From Pseudomonas sp. PDNC002 (lineage in GTDB: Bacteria; Pseudomonadota; Gammaproteobacteria; Pseudomonadales; Pseudomonadaceae): a DNA stretch of 64,000 nt. Positions within the stretch are counted from its first letter, which is position 1. Every line of letters starts with the position of its first letter. Under the pieces are notes generated by a model that was given only the letters and a program-made list of their open reading frames with translations, had not been told where the DNA came from and ran no database searches. Shown piece by piece: positions 49,350 through 57,840 of the stretch. Made by a program: the position numbers and the translations under genes. The stretch is from positions 1,371,501 to 1,435,500 of the forward strand of contig NZ_CP070356.1 of NCBI RefSeq assembly GCF_016919445.1, written 5' to 3'.

Positions 49350-49420
49350 GTAGGAGCGGACTCCGTCCGCGATGGTGTCCGGCGTGATGCGGACCTATCG
49401 CGGACGGAGTCCGCTCCTAC
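49350..49420. repeat. Inverted REP pair (GGACTCCGTCC type)
   Basis: GTAGGAGCGGACTCCGTCCG..CGA at 49350-49372 and its exact reverse complement at 49398-49420, with 25 bases between: a perfect 23-bp stem. Same GTAGGAGCG start as the other REP family but a different core. Confidence 0.88.
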
Positions 49421-49454
49421 GCGAGTTCCTGTCTCTCTGTGCAGTGCACAAGGC

Positions 49455-49585
49455 CCCTCACCCTAACCCTCTCCCGCTTGCGGGAGAGGGGACCGTTCGG
49501 CGCAGGATGAAACCTCGACATCAGCCAGCACAATCTGCCCCCTCTCCCTCAGGAGCGGGGCGCGTAGCCAGGGCTGGGGTGAGGG
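49455..49585. repeat. CCCTCACCC...GGGTGAGGG palindromic element, copy 6
   Basis: Left end CCCTCACCCTAACCCTCTCC; right end contains the TACGC-type insert (GGGGCGCGTAGCCAGGGCTG) before GGGGTGAGGG, the inverse of the left end of the copy at 23711. Confidence 0.78.
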
Positions 49586-49652
49586 AAGGCCGCTGGCAGC
49601 GATACGTCCGGCAGCGGCTGCAGAGTCTGCAAAAACACCCCGCCGAAACCCC

Positions 49653-49680
49653 TTAACAAATCCCTCCCCACGGTCGCCCT
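49653..49680 (+). promoter_or_regulatory. Sigma-28-type lateral promoter of fliD-S-T-K-L-A-motAB
   Basis: TTAAC-N15-GTCGCCCT, about 190 bases before fliD. Same spacing and -10 as the flgM and flagellin promoters. It would make the fliA gene of this operon autoregulated. Confidence 0.65.
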
Positions 49681-49868
49681 TCCTCTGCATCAGGGCGCGC
49701 GCCCGGCAGGCGGAAATTCCGCTTCCCGCTACGCGCCAAACCACGCCGGGCGGAAGTTCACCTTCTCCCCGGGTAGCCCGCAAAGCCTTGAACGACGGGC
49801 CTTACGGCATTGGCATCGTAATTGCTCCTGACCTTATGCAGAGGGGGGGCACAAAGAGGTGGATTCAG

Positions 49869-51218
49869 ATGGCGACCATAGATTCCGATTACGTCAAACA
49901 GATGGCCCAGCAGCTGGCCACGTACGAAGTGCAGAACGGCCTGAGCAAGGCTGATCGCAACAAGTCGTCGTACCAGTCCCAGCTGACCGCGGTGACCTCC
50001 CTGGAGACGGCGCTCAAGAGCTTCTCCACGGCGGTGAAGAACCTGCAGGGCGTGACCGGCAGCAAGACCAGCATGCTGGTCAACAGCGCCACCCTGAGCA
50101 AGGACGGCTACCTGACCGCCAAGGTGGACAAGACCGCTGTGCCCGGCAGCTACGACTTCTTCGTCGAGCAGCTCGCCACCAGTCACCAGCTGTCGCTCTC
50201 CGGTTTGCAGGCCAGCGACATCGACACCCAGGGCACCCTGACCCTGGGCCAGAACGGCAAGTCCTTCGACATCGACCTGAGCAAGATCGACACCGACGGT
50301 GACGGCAGCAACTCGCTGGACGAGTTGGCTGCGGCGATCAACAAGGCCACCGACAACACCGGCGTGAAGGCCACCCTGGTGCGCAGCAACGGCCAGGTCT
50401 CGCTGGTACTGGGCGCGGACAAGTCCGGCGCGGCGAATGCCATCAGCCTGTCGCTGAGCGGCACCGACAGCGGTAACAGCGCCTTCGAGAACGCCATCGG
50501 CAATCCGCAGGAGCTGTCCAAGGCGCAGGACGCCCGTGTCCGCCTGGGCGGCGAGAGCGGCATGTTGCTGAGCAACGCCAGCAACACCTTCGACAACATC
50601 ATCGACGGCGTCAGCGTCACCTTCACCCAGGCGCAGAAGCCCGGCGAGGCGCCCATCACCATGACCGTGGCGCAGGATCAGAGCGAGACCAAGAAGAAGG
50701 TGCAGACCTTCATCGACGCCTTCAATGCGCTGGCCGGCCAGATCGACAGCCTGACCGCCGCCGGCGACCAGAACGGCAACGCCCGTGGCGCCCTGGCTGG
50801 CGACTCCAGCGTGCGGGCCATCGAGAACGCGCTGAACCAGATGGTCCGCACCACCTTCGGCGGCGCCAACCTGATCAACTTCGGCATCAGCGCCGACCGC
50901 AGCGGCAAGCTGACCCTCGATGCCACGCGCTTCGAGAAGGCCATCGCCGCCGACCCGGAAGGGCTCGACAAGCTGTTCATGGGCAAGGGCAACCTGCTCG
51001 ACAGCCTGGACAAGGGTGTCGCGGTCTACACCAACAGCACCAACGGTGTGATGAAGAACCGCAAGGACGCGCTGAACAACAGCCTGCGCCGCGTCGACGA
51101 TGACTACGACAACCTGCAGAAGCAGTACGACACCTACTACGCGCGCTACCTCAAGCAATACACCTCGATGATGCAGGTCATGCAGTCGATGAGTCAGACC
51201 AGCGGGATGTTCGGATGA
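49869..51218 (+). CDS. fliD: Flagellar cap protein FliD (lateral system, LafB)
   Basis: 449 residues from ATG 49869 (MATIDSDYVKQMAQQL); an upstream frame from 49788 lacks similarity. N-terminal FliD_N segment (FSTAVKNLQGVTGSKTSMLV, YDFFVEQLATSHQLS) and C-terminal FliD_C with coiled-coil end (DDDYDNLQKQYDTYYARYLK, MMQVMQSMSQTSGMFG) frame a short variable middle. It caps the growing filament and folds flagellin. It overlaps fliS by four bases and starts the filament/motor operon. Confidence 0.92.
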   Translation: MATIDSDYVKQMAQQLATYEVQNGLSKADRNKSSYQSQLTAVTSLETALKSFSTAVKNLQGVTGSKTSMLVNSATLSKDGYLTAKVDKTAVPGSYDFFVEQLATSHQLSLSGLQASDIDTQGTLTLGQNGKSFDIDLSKIDTDGDGSNSLDELAAAINKATDNTGVKATLVRSNGQVSLVLGADKSGAANAISLSLSGTDSGNSAFENAIGNPQELSKAQDARVRLGGESGMLLSNASNTFDNIIDGVSVTFTQAQKPGEAPITMTVAQDQSETKKKVQTFIDAFNALAGQIDSLTAAGDQNGNARGALAGDSSVRAIENALNQMVRTTFGGANLINFGISADRSGKLTLDATRFEKAIAADPEGLDKLFMGKGNLLDSLDKGVAVYTNSTNGVMKNRKDALNNSLRRVDDDYDNLQKQYDTYYARYLKQYTSMMQVMQSMSQTSGMFG

Positions 51219-51613
51219 GTGCCTACGGCATGAACGAAAGCTACGACAGCTATCGGATGATCGACCTGGAGGCCAAGGCCGCGTCGTCTTCGCCCTATGA
51301 ACTGGTGCTGGTGCTGTTCGACGGCCTGCTCGACGAGCTGGCCCGTGCCCGTGGGCATATCGAGCACAAGCGTTATCAGCAGAAGGGCCGCTCGCTGGAG
51401 AAGTGCCTGAACATCCTCAATGGGCTCAACGGCGCGCTCGACTACGAGAATGGCGGCGACACCGTCCAGGGCCTGGCGCGCCTGTACGACTACTGCATCT
51501 ACCGGCTCTCCGACGTCAGCGTGTCGCTGGACGTCGCCGGCATCGATGAAGTCGTGCGCCTGCTGGGCATCCTGCGCGAAGGCTGGGAGGGCGTGAGTGC
51601 CGCTCGTGGATGA
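51215..51613 (+). CDS. fliS: Flagellin export chaperone FliS (lateral system, LafC)
   Basis: 132 residues. FliS signature near the N-terminus: SPYELVLVLFDGLLDELARA with the following KGRSLEKCLNILNGLNGALD, and LYDYCIYRLSDVSV near 90. It binds the flagellin C-terminus to prevent premature assembly. It overlaps fliT by 17 bases. Confidence 0.92.
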   Translation: MSAYGMNESYDSYRMIDLEAKAASSSPYELVLVLFDGLLDELARARGHIEHKRYQQKGRSLEKCLNILNGLNGALDYENGGDTVQGLARLYDYCIYRLSDVSVSLDVAGIDEVVRLLGILREGWEGVSAARG

Positions 51614-51914
51614 TCGCCAGCGCCTGCTCGAGCTGTACGAACGGCTCGGTGCGGCGCTGCAGCGCAAGGACTGGAAAGCCATGGGGCAGGTCGACCTGGC
51701 GATCCGCGCGCAACTGGTGACGATGTCGTCGCAAGCCGGGTTGGCGGCCGATGTGCTGCTGGCCAAGAAACGTCTCAAGCGCCTGCATGAGCAGGCATCC
51801 CAGGCCTGCGCCGAGGAGTGCGAGCGCCTGCGTCGCCTGCTGCTGTCGCACCTGGAGTACGCCGAGGGGCGTTCGGCGTACATGCAGGTGGACAGCTTCC
51901 AGGAGGGTCGATAG
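51597..51914 (+). CDS. fliT: FliT-like flagellar chaperone (LafD position)
   Basis: 105 residues from a GTG, all helical, with little sequence conservation. The identification comes from its place between fliS and fliK, matching lafD, and from length. FliT binds FliD and modulates export. The start lies inside the end of fliS. Confidence 0.65.
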   Translation: MPLVDDRQRLLELYERLGAALQRKDWKAMGQVDLAIRAQLVTMSSQAGLAADVLLAKKRLKRLHEQASQACAEECERLRRLLLSHLEYAEGRSAYMQVDSFQEGR

Positions 51915-51917
51915 ACC

Positions 51918-53069
51918 GTGATCCAGTTACCGACCCAATCCCCGCCCACCACGGACCGCGATGCGCGCCCGGTGGCCGAGGCACGTCCGCCGGTTTCAAC
52001 GCGTGACGACTCACGCGTTGCCGGCTTCCGCGCGCAGCAGCCGACGCAGTCGAATGCCGGCGAGCGGGCGATCAGCGTGCAGTCCTTCCTGACCCAGTTC
52101 GACACGGCGCAGGTCGAGCAAACCACGCAGCCACCGACCGTCGCGCAGCCGGGGCTTCCCGAGGCACTGCCTGCGGAAGACACCGACGCCGACATGTCCG
52201 CCCAGCGGGTCGACGATGCCTCGCCTTCCGGCGCGGAAAGCTGGCTCGCCGGCATGCTCAGCCAGGCCGGGCTGGTGGTCCAGGCGCGGGATAATCCACC
52301 GGCACGGACTTCCGCACAGGTTCCGGGGTTCGCCACCCAGTCCGTCGATCCATCTGTGCAGTCCGCACCCGCTGCGGTCAAGCCCGAAGACATGCTGCTG
52401 CCGCCCGCCGAGCCGCAGGACGAGGCTGGGAAAGTCGCTGCCCCGGCCCCGCGCGAGGCCACCCAGAGCCAGGCGCAGACGCTGCTGCAACAGCACCTGA
52501 CTGCGACCTCGGTGGCACCGGAATCCCCCGCGCCGTCATTGCCTGGTGCAGCGCCCGTCACGAGTCTTCCGGCCGGCGACAACAACGCTCCAGCCACTGT
52601 CAGCGCAGCCGCGACGCCACTGTTCGACAAGCCCCTGCACCTCAAGGGCAACACCGAGGCCCATTGGGGCGAGCAGATGCTGACGGCGCTGCGCGACAAC
52701 GTCGAGCTGCAACTGACCCAGCGCGTACAGAACGCCACGATCCGTCTCGATCCGCCGGAGCTGGGCGCCATGGAGATCCTCGTGCGCCACGAGGCCGGCC
52801 AGCTCAACGTGCAGATTTCCGCCAGCAACGGCGACGTCGTGCGCCTGCTGCAGAACACCAGCGAGCGACTGCGCCAGGAGCTGGTCGGGCAGAACTTCCT
52901 GCAGGTCAACGTGCAGGTCTCGCCCGATGCCCAGTCCGGCCAGCAAGGCCAGCAGAACCGCCAGCGCTTTGCCGACGAGCAGGTCGCGGTCGCCGCCAAC
53001 CCGCGCGATGCGCAGGCGGGCGAGCGCTCCGCGCCGCGTGGCGACAGCGACGTACTGATTACCGTGTAG
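51918..53069 (+). CDS. fliK: Flagellar hook-length control protein FliK (lateral system, LafE)
   Basis: 383 residues from a GTG. The first ~250 residues are Pro/Ala/Gln-rich and disordered; the Flg_hook domain follows (about 255-345) with VQNATIRLDPPELGAMEILV and NVQISASNGDVVRLLQNTSE. FliK measures hook length and triggers the FlhB switch. Its presence implies that a hook is made even though hook genes are not in this window. Confidence 0.9.
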   Translation: MIQLPTQSPPTTDRDARPVAEARPPVSTRDDSRVAGFRAQQPTQSNAGERAISVQSFLTQFDTAQVEQTTQPPTVAQPGLPEALPAEDTDADMSAQRVDDASPSGAESWLAGMLSQAGLVVQARDNPPARTSAQVPGFATQSVDPSVQSAPAAVKPEDMLLPPAEPQDEAGKVAAPAPREATQSQAQTLLQQHLTATSVAPESPAPSLPGAAPVTSLPAGDNNAPATVSAAATPLFDKPLHLKGNTEAHWGEQMLTALRDNVELQLTQRVQNATIRLDPPELGAMEILVRHEAGQLNVQISASNGDVVRLLQNTSERLRQELVGQNFLQVNVQVSPDAQSGQQGQQNRQRFADEQVAVAANPRDAQAGERSAPRGDSDVLITV

Positions 53070-53113
53070 GCCGTCTGCGGTCCGCATCCCCACAGGATTT
53101 TTCGAGAAACCCC

Positions 53114-53602
53114 ATGTCCACGCCGCGTCTCGTTCTACTGATGCTCATCGTGAATATCGCCGTCGTGCTGGGTGGCGTGTTCGTCAATTACAAGATGATC
53201 AAGTCCGCCAGCCTCGCCCCGGCCGCTGCTGCTTCCGACAAGGAGGGCGGCAAGGAAGACGCCGGGGAGGAGGAAGAGCAGGAGAGCGCCGAATACCTCT
53301 TCGTGCCGGTGGAAAAGATCATCGTCAGCTCCCGTGGCGAAGACCGCGAACACTACTTCGTGATCGACCTGGTGCTGCAGGCCAAGGCTGAGCAGGAGCG
53401 CAAGAAGCTGGAAAGCGTCGCGCCCATGGTGCGCAGCTCGGTGGTTGCAAACCTGACCCCGGAGAAGTTCGAAGTGCTGCGTGCCATGCCCATCGGCGAC
53501 GTGCAGACGCGCCTGGAGAAGGCGGTGATCGACGACTTCGCCGCGCGCAAGGTGGTGGTGCCCTTCGAGCACGTGATGCTCAGCAAGATGGTCGTCCAGT
53601 AA
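53114..53602 (+). CDS. fliL: Flagellar basal body protein FliL (lateral system, LafF)
   Basis: 162 residues: one N-terminal membrane helix (about 5-25), an acidic linker (EEEEQES), then a FliL periplasmic domain (EYLFVPVEKIIVSS, YFVIDLVLQAKAE, PEKFEVLRAMPIGDVQTRLE). FliL encircles the stator and supports torque. It lies between fliK and fliA. Confidence 0.9.
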   Translation: MSTPRLVLLMLIVNIAVVLGGVFVNYKMIKSASLAPAAAASDKEGGKEDAGEEEEQESAEYLFVPVEKIIVSSRGEDREHYFVIDLVLQAKAEQERKKLESVAPMVRSSVVANLTPEKFEVLRAMPIGDVQTRLEKAVIDDFAARKVVVPFEHVMLSKMVVQ

Positions 53603-53608
53603 GCCGCC

Positions 53609-54358
53609 ATGCATGCCCTTCGCGATCCCGCCTGCGACTACGTCGCCGCCTATGCCGGTGAGGGTGGACATGTCCGCCTGACGCCGGCCGCCGAGCAGCG
53701 CTGGATGATGCAGTACCTGCCCCTGGTACGCCGCATCGTCAGCCAGCTGTCGCTGCAGGCCAACCAGGTGCTGGACCGCGAGGACATGGAGCAGATCGGC
53801 CTGATGGGCCTGCTTGAAGGCCTGCGCCGCTACGGCGAACCGGATGAGCAGTTCGGCCGTTTCGCCGCGCTGCGTATCCGTGGTGCGATCCTCGACGAAC
53901 TTCGTCGCCTCGACTGGCGGCCGCGCCAGGTCCGGCAACAGGCGCACAAGGTGCGCGATGCGATCCGCGCGCTGGCACGCCAGCTCGGCCGCGTGCCCAG
54001 CGACGAAGAGGTACTCGCCGCCACCGGTCTCGACGAGGCGGGCTACCAGGACTACCTGCGCGCCGAATCCTCCGAGGCCATCGAGAGCTTCGACGCGCTG
54101 CTGCAAAACGGCCACGACGGCGTGCAGGGAAGCGGCGAAGCGCTGGAGGAGCGGGTGCTCAAGGAGCGTCTGCTGGCCCAGGCGCTGGAACGCCTCAATG
54201 AACGCGAGCGGCTGATTCTCAACCTGTATTACCAGCACGAGCTGAACCTCAAGGAAATCGCCCTGGTGCTGGAGCTGACCGATGCGCGCATCTGCCAGCT
54301 GATGAAGCAGGCGATCGGCAAGTGCAGCCGTTTCCTCAACGACCCCGACACTCTCTGA
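53609..54358 (+). CDS. fliA: Flagellar sigma-28 factor FliA (LafS)
   Basis: 249 residues. Sigma-70 family regions 2 (EDMEQIGLMGLLEGLRRY near 50, RFAALRIRGAILDELRRLDW near 80), 3 (KVRDAIRALARQLGRVPSDE) and 4 (RERLILNLYYQHELNLKEIA, VLELTDARICQLMKQAI) are all present. It should transcribe late lateral genes; FlgM (48620) is the predicted inhibitor. Its -10-recognising part may be adapted to the GTCGCC element seen at three lateral promoters. It lies in the fliD operon, 13 bases before motA. Confidence 0.93.
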   Translation: MHALRDPACDYVAAYAGEGGHVRLTPAAEQRWMMQYLPLVRRIVSQLSLQANQVLDREDMEQIGLMGLLEGLRRYGEPDEQFGRFAALRIRGAILDELRRLDWRPRQVRQQAHKVRDAIRALARQLGRVPSDEEVLAATGLDEAGYQDYLRAESSEAIESFDALLQNGHDGVQGSGEALEERVLKERLLAQALERLNERERLILNLYYQHELNLKEIALVLELTDARICQLMKQAIGKCSRFLNDPDTL

Positions 54359-54371
54359 AGAATCCATAACC

Positions 54372-55244
54372 ATGCAGAAAATCATCGGCGCCCTGATCAT
54401 CATCGCCGCCGTGCTCGGCGGCTACGCCATGGCCCACGGCGACATGCGCGCACTCTGGCAGCCGGCGGAAATGCTGATCATCCTCGGCGCTGGCCTCGGC
54501 TCGCTGGTCGTCGCCAACCCGCGCGAAGTGCTGCTGGAGATGTGCTCGCAGATCAAGGGCGTGTTCGTCTTCAAGCGCCGTGGCGAGGAGTTCCAGCGCC
54601 AGTTGCTGATGCTCCTCTACGAACTGCTGGAGATGGTCGACGTCGGCGGCCTGAAAGTGCTCGATGCACACATCGAGGAGCCGGAGCAGAGCGATCTGTT
54701 CGCCCGCTATCCGCTGATCCTCCAGGAAAAGAACCTGATGGCGTTCATCGCCGACAACTTCCGCCTGATGGCCATGGGCAAGATCAGCGCGCACGAGCTG
54801 GAAGGCTTCCTCGAGCAGGAGCTGGACGCCATGGAGCACGCCCTGCTGCAACCGTCCAAGTCGCTGCACAAGGTTGGCGAGGCGATGCCCGGCTTCGGCA
54901 TTCTCGCGGCGATCCTCGGGATCATCATCACCATGGGCAACATCGGCGGATCGGTGGCCGAGATCGGCGCCCACGTGGCGGCCGCGCTGGTGGGGACCTT
55001 CTTCGGTATCTTCGTCTGCTACTGCTTGATGGACCCGCTGTCCAACGCCATGTCGCAGCGGGTGAAGACCGAGCTGTCGGCGCTGGAATGCGTGCGCACC
55101 ACGCTGGTCGCCCACGTCGCAGGCAAGCCGACGCTGCTGGCGGTGGACGCCGGCCGCAAGCTGATCGAGCAGGACGTGAAACCCGCCTTCAAGCAGCTGG
55201 AAACCTGGGTGACCCGCTATGAGGAAGAGCGGGACGCAGCATGA
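54372..55244 (+). CDS. motA: Flagellar motor stator protein MotA (lateral system, LafT)
   Basis: 290 residues with four membrane helices and the MotA cytoplasmic loop (GKISAHELEGFLEQELDAME, PGFGILAAILGIIITMGNIG near 175, GTFFGIFVCYCLMDPL near 210). It includes the conserved prolines of helix 3 and helix 4. Forms the stator channel with MotB. Overlaps motB by four bases. Whether protons or Na+ drive it cannot be told. Confidence 0.93.
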   Translation: MQKIIGALIIIAAVLGGYAMAHGDMRALWQPAEMLIILGAGLGSLVVANPREVLLEMCSQIKGVFVFKRRGEEFQRQLLMLLYELLEMVDVGGLKVLDAHIEEPEQSDLFARYPLILQEKNLMAFIADNFRLMAMGKISAHELEGFLEQELDAMEHALLQPSKSLHKVGEAMPGFGILAAILGIIITMGNIGGSVAEIGAHVAAALVGTFFGIFVCYCLMDPLSNAMSQRVKTELSALECVRTTLVAHVAGKPTLLAVDAGRKLIEQDVKPAFKQLETWVTRYEEERDAA

Positions 55245-56233
55245 AGAAACGTGCCGACAAGCATGGCGAGATCATCATCAAGCGCCGCAGCAAGAAGGGC
55301 CACGATGATGAGCACGGCGGCGCCTGGAAAGTCGCCTTCGCCGACTTCACCCTGGCGATGATGGCGCTGTTCATGGTGCTGTGGATCGTCCACCCGCAGA
55401 CCGAGCCGCAGCCGGTGGCGGTGGGCGATCAGGACGCCAACCCGGTGGTCGATGGTGGCGCCGGCGTGTTCGATGGCGCCAGCCGCACACCTGTCGAACT
55501 GGACGGCATGCCCCAGCCGATCAAGACGCCGGAGAAACCCGCGCCGCAGCTCGCGCTCGACGCCGGCAAGCAGGGCAAGGCGGGCGAGCAGGCGAGAGAC
55601 TCCAACGTGCAGCAGGACGGCGACGGTCGTCAGTACGACAGCAACGAGGACCTGCGCGAGCTGGCCGAGCTGATCCGCGAGGTGTCCGGCAAGGTCGACG
55701 CGCTGGCCAACATCGAGGTGACGGTAGTGCCGCAGGGCCTGCGCATCCTGATCAAGGACGACCAGCAGCGCTTCATGTTCGAGCGCGGCCAGGCGACACT
55801 CGACCCGCACTTCCGGACCCTGCTCGGCGCGCTGTCCGGCGTGCTGTCCAAGGTGCAAAACAAACTGATCCTCAGTGGCCACACCGACGCCGTGCAGTAC
55901 CGCCGGCCGGATGGCTACAACAACTGGAACCTGTCCGGCGACCGTGCCCTGCGCGCGCGCAACGTGATGGTCGACAGCGGGCTGCCTGCGGCGCACGTGT
56001 TGCAGGTGGCGGCCCAGGCCGATGTCATGCCGCTGCGCCCGGAAGACCCGGAGAACGGCGCCAACCGGCGCATCGAAATCCTGCTACTGACCCAGCGCGC
56101 GGAGAGCCTGTACCGGGAAATCTTCGGCGAGAGTTATGCACAGGTGCACTACTCGGCGTCCGGTGCGCAGCTGGTGACGCCCAGGGCAAACGACGCAGCG
56201 CCCGCCAAGGCGGCCGCGCCGGTGACGCCGTGA
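55241..56233 (+). CDS. motB: Flagellar motor stator protein MotB (lateral system, LafU)
   Basis: 330 residues: cytoplasmic basic N-terminus, one helix with the proton-carrying Asp at residue 35 (AFADFTLAMMALFMVLW), a plug/linker, and an OmpA-like peptidoglycan-binding domain (about 185-285) with LSGHTDAVQYRRPDGYNNWN and NRRIEILLLT. It anchors the stator to the cell wall. Last gene of the rightward lateral operon, converging with the ToxS-like gene five bases beyond. Confidence 0.93.
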   Translation: MKKRADKHGEIIIKRRSKKGHDDEHGGAWKVAFADFTLAMMALFMVLWIVHPQTEPQPVAVGDQDANPVVDGGAGVFDGASRTPVELDGMPQPIKTPEKPAPQLALDAGKQGKAGEQARDSNVQQDGDGRQYDSNEDLRELAELIREVSGKVDALANIEVTVVPQGLRILIKDDQQRFMFERGQATLDPHFRTLLGALSGVLSKVQNKLILSGHTDAVQYRRPDGYNNWNLSGDRALRARNVMVDSGLPAAHVLQVAAQADVMPLRPEDPENGANRRIEILLLTQRAESLYREIFGESYAQVHYSASGAQLVTPRANDAAPAKAAAPVTP

Positions 56234-56238
56234 ACGGG

Positions 56239-56727
56239 TCAGCGCTTGCTCAGGTGGTATGGGCAGAACACCTGGCGCGTCTCCACACCGTAGAGGCAGT
56301 CGCCCAGCGGTTCGAGGGTGATGCGCGCGCCACGCTGGCGGCCGTAGAGCAGGTTGAAGATCAGCTCGCTGTCCAGGCCGCTGTCGGCCTGCAGGTTGCT
56401 GATGCTGTTCTCCTCGACCCGCAGCTGGTAGCGCCCAACGAGGTCGTTGCCGACGCCGCCGGAGACTTCGAGGATGTTGGCGTCCTGCTGGATCATCGAG
56501 TAGAAGCGCCCCTCGTGAACCATGGTGGTCTGGGCGATATCCAGTACCCGGCCGTTCCCCAGCACGACTTGCCCGGACGATGCGTAGCGACCGTCGATCT
56601 TCGAGGAGCTCTGCGTGTGCTTCCACAGCATGGCTACCGAGAGTGCGAGGCAGGCGAGGCCGAACAGCGAGATCAACAGGCAGCGGCGAGCCACGCCGGC
56701 CTGGCGGAACTGGTTCAGTTCAGGCAC
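56239..56727 (-). CDS. Inner-membrane protein paired with the ToxR-like regulator (ToxS-like position)
   Basis: 162 residues: one N-terminal membrane helix (CLLISLFGLACLALSVAML, about 16-35) and a periplasmic domain with two late cysteines (GDCLYGV, QVFCPYH). It starts 13 bases inside the end of the transmembrane regulator gene, the same arrangement as toxR-toxS. A ToxS-like partner that stabilises or signals through the regulator is inferred from context; no sequence family is recognised. Confidence 0.68.
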   Translation of the reverse strand: MPELNQFRQAGVARRCLLISLFGLACLALSVAMLWKHTQSSSKIDGRYASSGQVVLGNGRVLDIAQTTMVHEGRFYSMIQQDANILEVSGGVGNDLVGRYQLRVEENSISNLQADSGLDSELIFNLLYGRQRGARITLEPLGDCLYGVETRQVFCPYHLSKR

Positions 56728-57551
56728 TTGCGCAGCTGCTCCTGGGGAATCCGGGCGACCTGGCTCTCGTGGATCAGCAGCCAGTTGGACGTGCCTTCGG
56801 GTTGCACACAGACCAGTTCGTAGAAACCCGAGGTCATGTGCAGTAGCAAGGCGACGGGGCGAGTGGCCAGGTCGGCGAGCTGGCGCGCCAGCGGCCGGGT
56901 GTTGCGCATCAGTCGCTGCAACGCCTGTTCGTTCTCTTCGACGTAGGTGATCTGCAGGCTGCCGACGCTCTCTTCGGCAGTGAGGACCGGGCTGCGCACC
57001 TGGGTGTAGTAGAAGGCGCCGGCAAGAACCAGCAGGCCGAGGATGCAGAGGCTGGCGGCGACGAGTTTCAGACGCCGGGGATTCGGCGTTTCGGCGATTG
57101 TTTCGGCGCTCGCCAGTGGAATGACTTCCGGTGTGGCGTCGACGATTTCCTCGTCCGGCTCGCTGGCCGCGGTCACCAGGTATTGCGGATTGAACATGTA
57201 GCCGCGACGCGGCAGCGTCTGGATGATCTGTCGCTGCTTTTCGTCCGCCAGCACCTGGCGCAGGGTATAGATCTGCTGGTTCAGGCTGCCCTGGCCGACT
57301 ACCCGGTCGGACCAGGCGTGGGTCAGCAGTTCGTCGCGCGCGACCACGTCTCCCGGGCTTTGCAGCAGGCGTTCGAGCACGCGACTGCCGGAAAAGCCCA
57401 GGTCGATGCGTTCCACCTGGCCATCACGGTCGAGGTCGAGCTGATATAGCGCTGGATAGAACTGCGCGATGCAATCGGAACGGCCGGTACGGAGGGTCAG
57501 GCAGGCGATGGAAGGCCGACTGTCCGCAAGCGTTGAAGTGAATGTGCTCAT
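56715..57551 (-). CDS. ToxR-like transmembrane transcriptional regulator (LafZ-like)
   Basis: 278 residues from ATG 57551; a longer frame starts at 57605. An OmpR/ToxR winged helix (about 38-125: RVLERLLQSPGDVVARDELL, HAWSDRVVGQGSLNQQIYTL, PRRGYMF) is followed by one membrane helix (about 162-182) and a ~95-residue periplasmic part with a terminal Cys. E. coli Flag-2 loci carry a predicted transmembrane regulator, LafZ, near the filament genes, which fits this position. It may couple envelope or surface signals to lateral flagellin expression. Confidence 0.82.
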   Translation of the reverse strand: MSTFTSTLADSRPSIACLTLRTGRSDCIAQFYPALYQLDLDRDGQVERIDLGFSGSRVLERLLQSPGDVVARDELLTHAWSDRVVGQGSLNQQIYTLRQVLADEKQRQIIQTLPRRGYMFNPQYLVTAASEPDEEIVDATPEVIPLASAETIAETPNPRRLKLVAASLCILGLLVLAGAFYYTQVRSPVLTAEESVGSLQITYVEENEQALQRLMRNTRPLARQLADLATRPVALLLHMTSGFYELVCVQPEGTSNWLLIHESQVARIPQEQLRKCLN

Positions 57552-57840
57552 CTTGCCCTTGCGAGCCGCTCCCTTGACGGTCGCGGGGAAACTCCATATG
57601 TCCATGGAGGCAGGGGCATTATTTTGACGTCAGAAAAATGTGGGTGCAAGTTCTGAATTTTGCACACTCGTGCTTGCAATTTTCACACAAGCCACGAAAT
57701 CACCACGCCAGAGCGGCGCTACGCGGATGATGCAGCTCGCGCCCACGTGTCAGCGTACCCGCAGACAGCAGAACGCCCCGCCGAGGCGGGGCGTTCGGAT
57801 GGCACTGCGCGAGACGGAGACGTCTCGCGCGGACCGGGCC
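57552..57840. other. Region between flagellin end and the LafZ-like gene
   Basis: 289 bases with two strong stem-loops near flagellin and an AT-rich stretch (57610-57700) holding TGCAA-type repeats (TTTGCACAC, CTTGCAATTT). No gene is seen. Presumably the LafZ-like promoter lies here on the - strand. Confidence 0.5.
57771..57830 (-). terminator. Two stem-loops at the end of the flagellin transcript
   Basis: Just past the flagellin stop: GCGCGAGACG/CGTCTCGCGC (57807-57830, perfect 10-bp stem) and GAACGCCCCGCC/GGCGGGGCGTTC (57771-57796, perfect 12-bp stem). Neither has a clear U-run, so they may protect the mRNA as well as stop transcription. Confidence 0.65.

Larger units (their letters stand above)
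49342..49868. other. 527-base gap where the flg rod/hook genes would be expected
   Basis: Contains two repeat elements (49350-49420 and 49455-49585) and then the fliD promoter (49653-49680). No gene, pseudogene remnant or flg coding fragment is recognisable. Confidence 0.65.
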
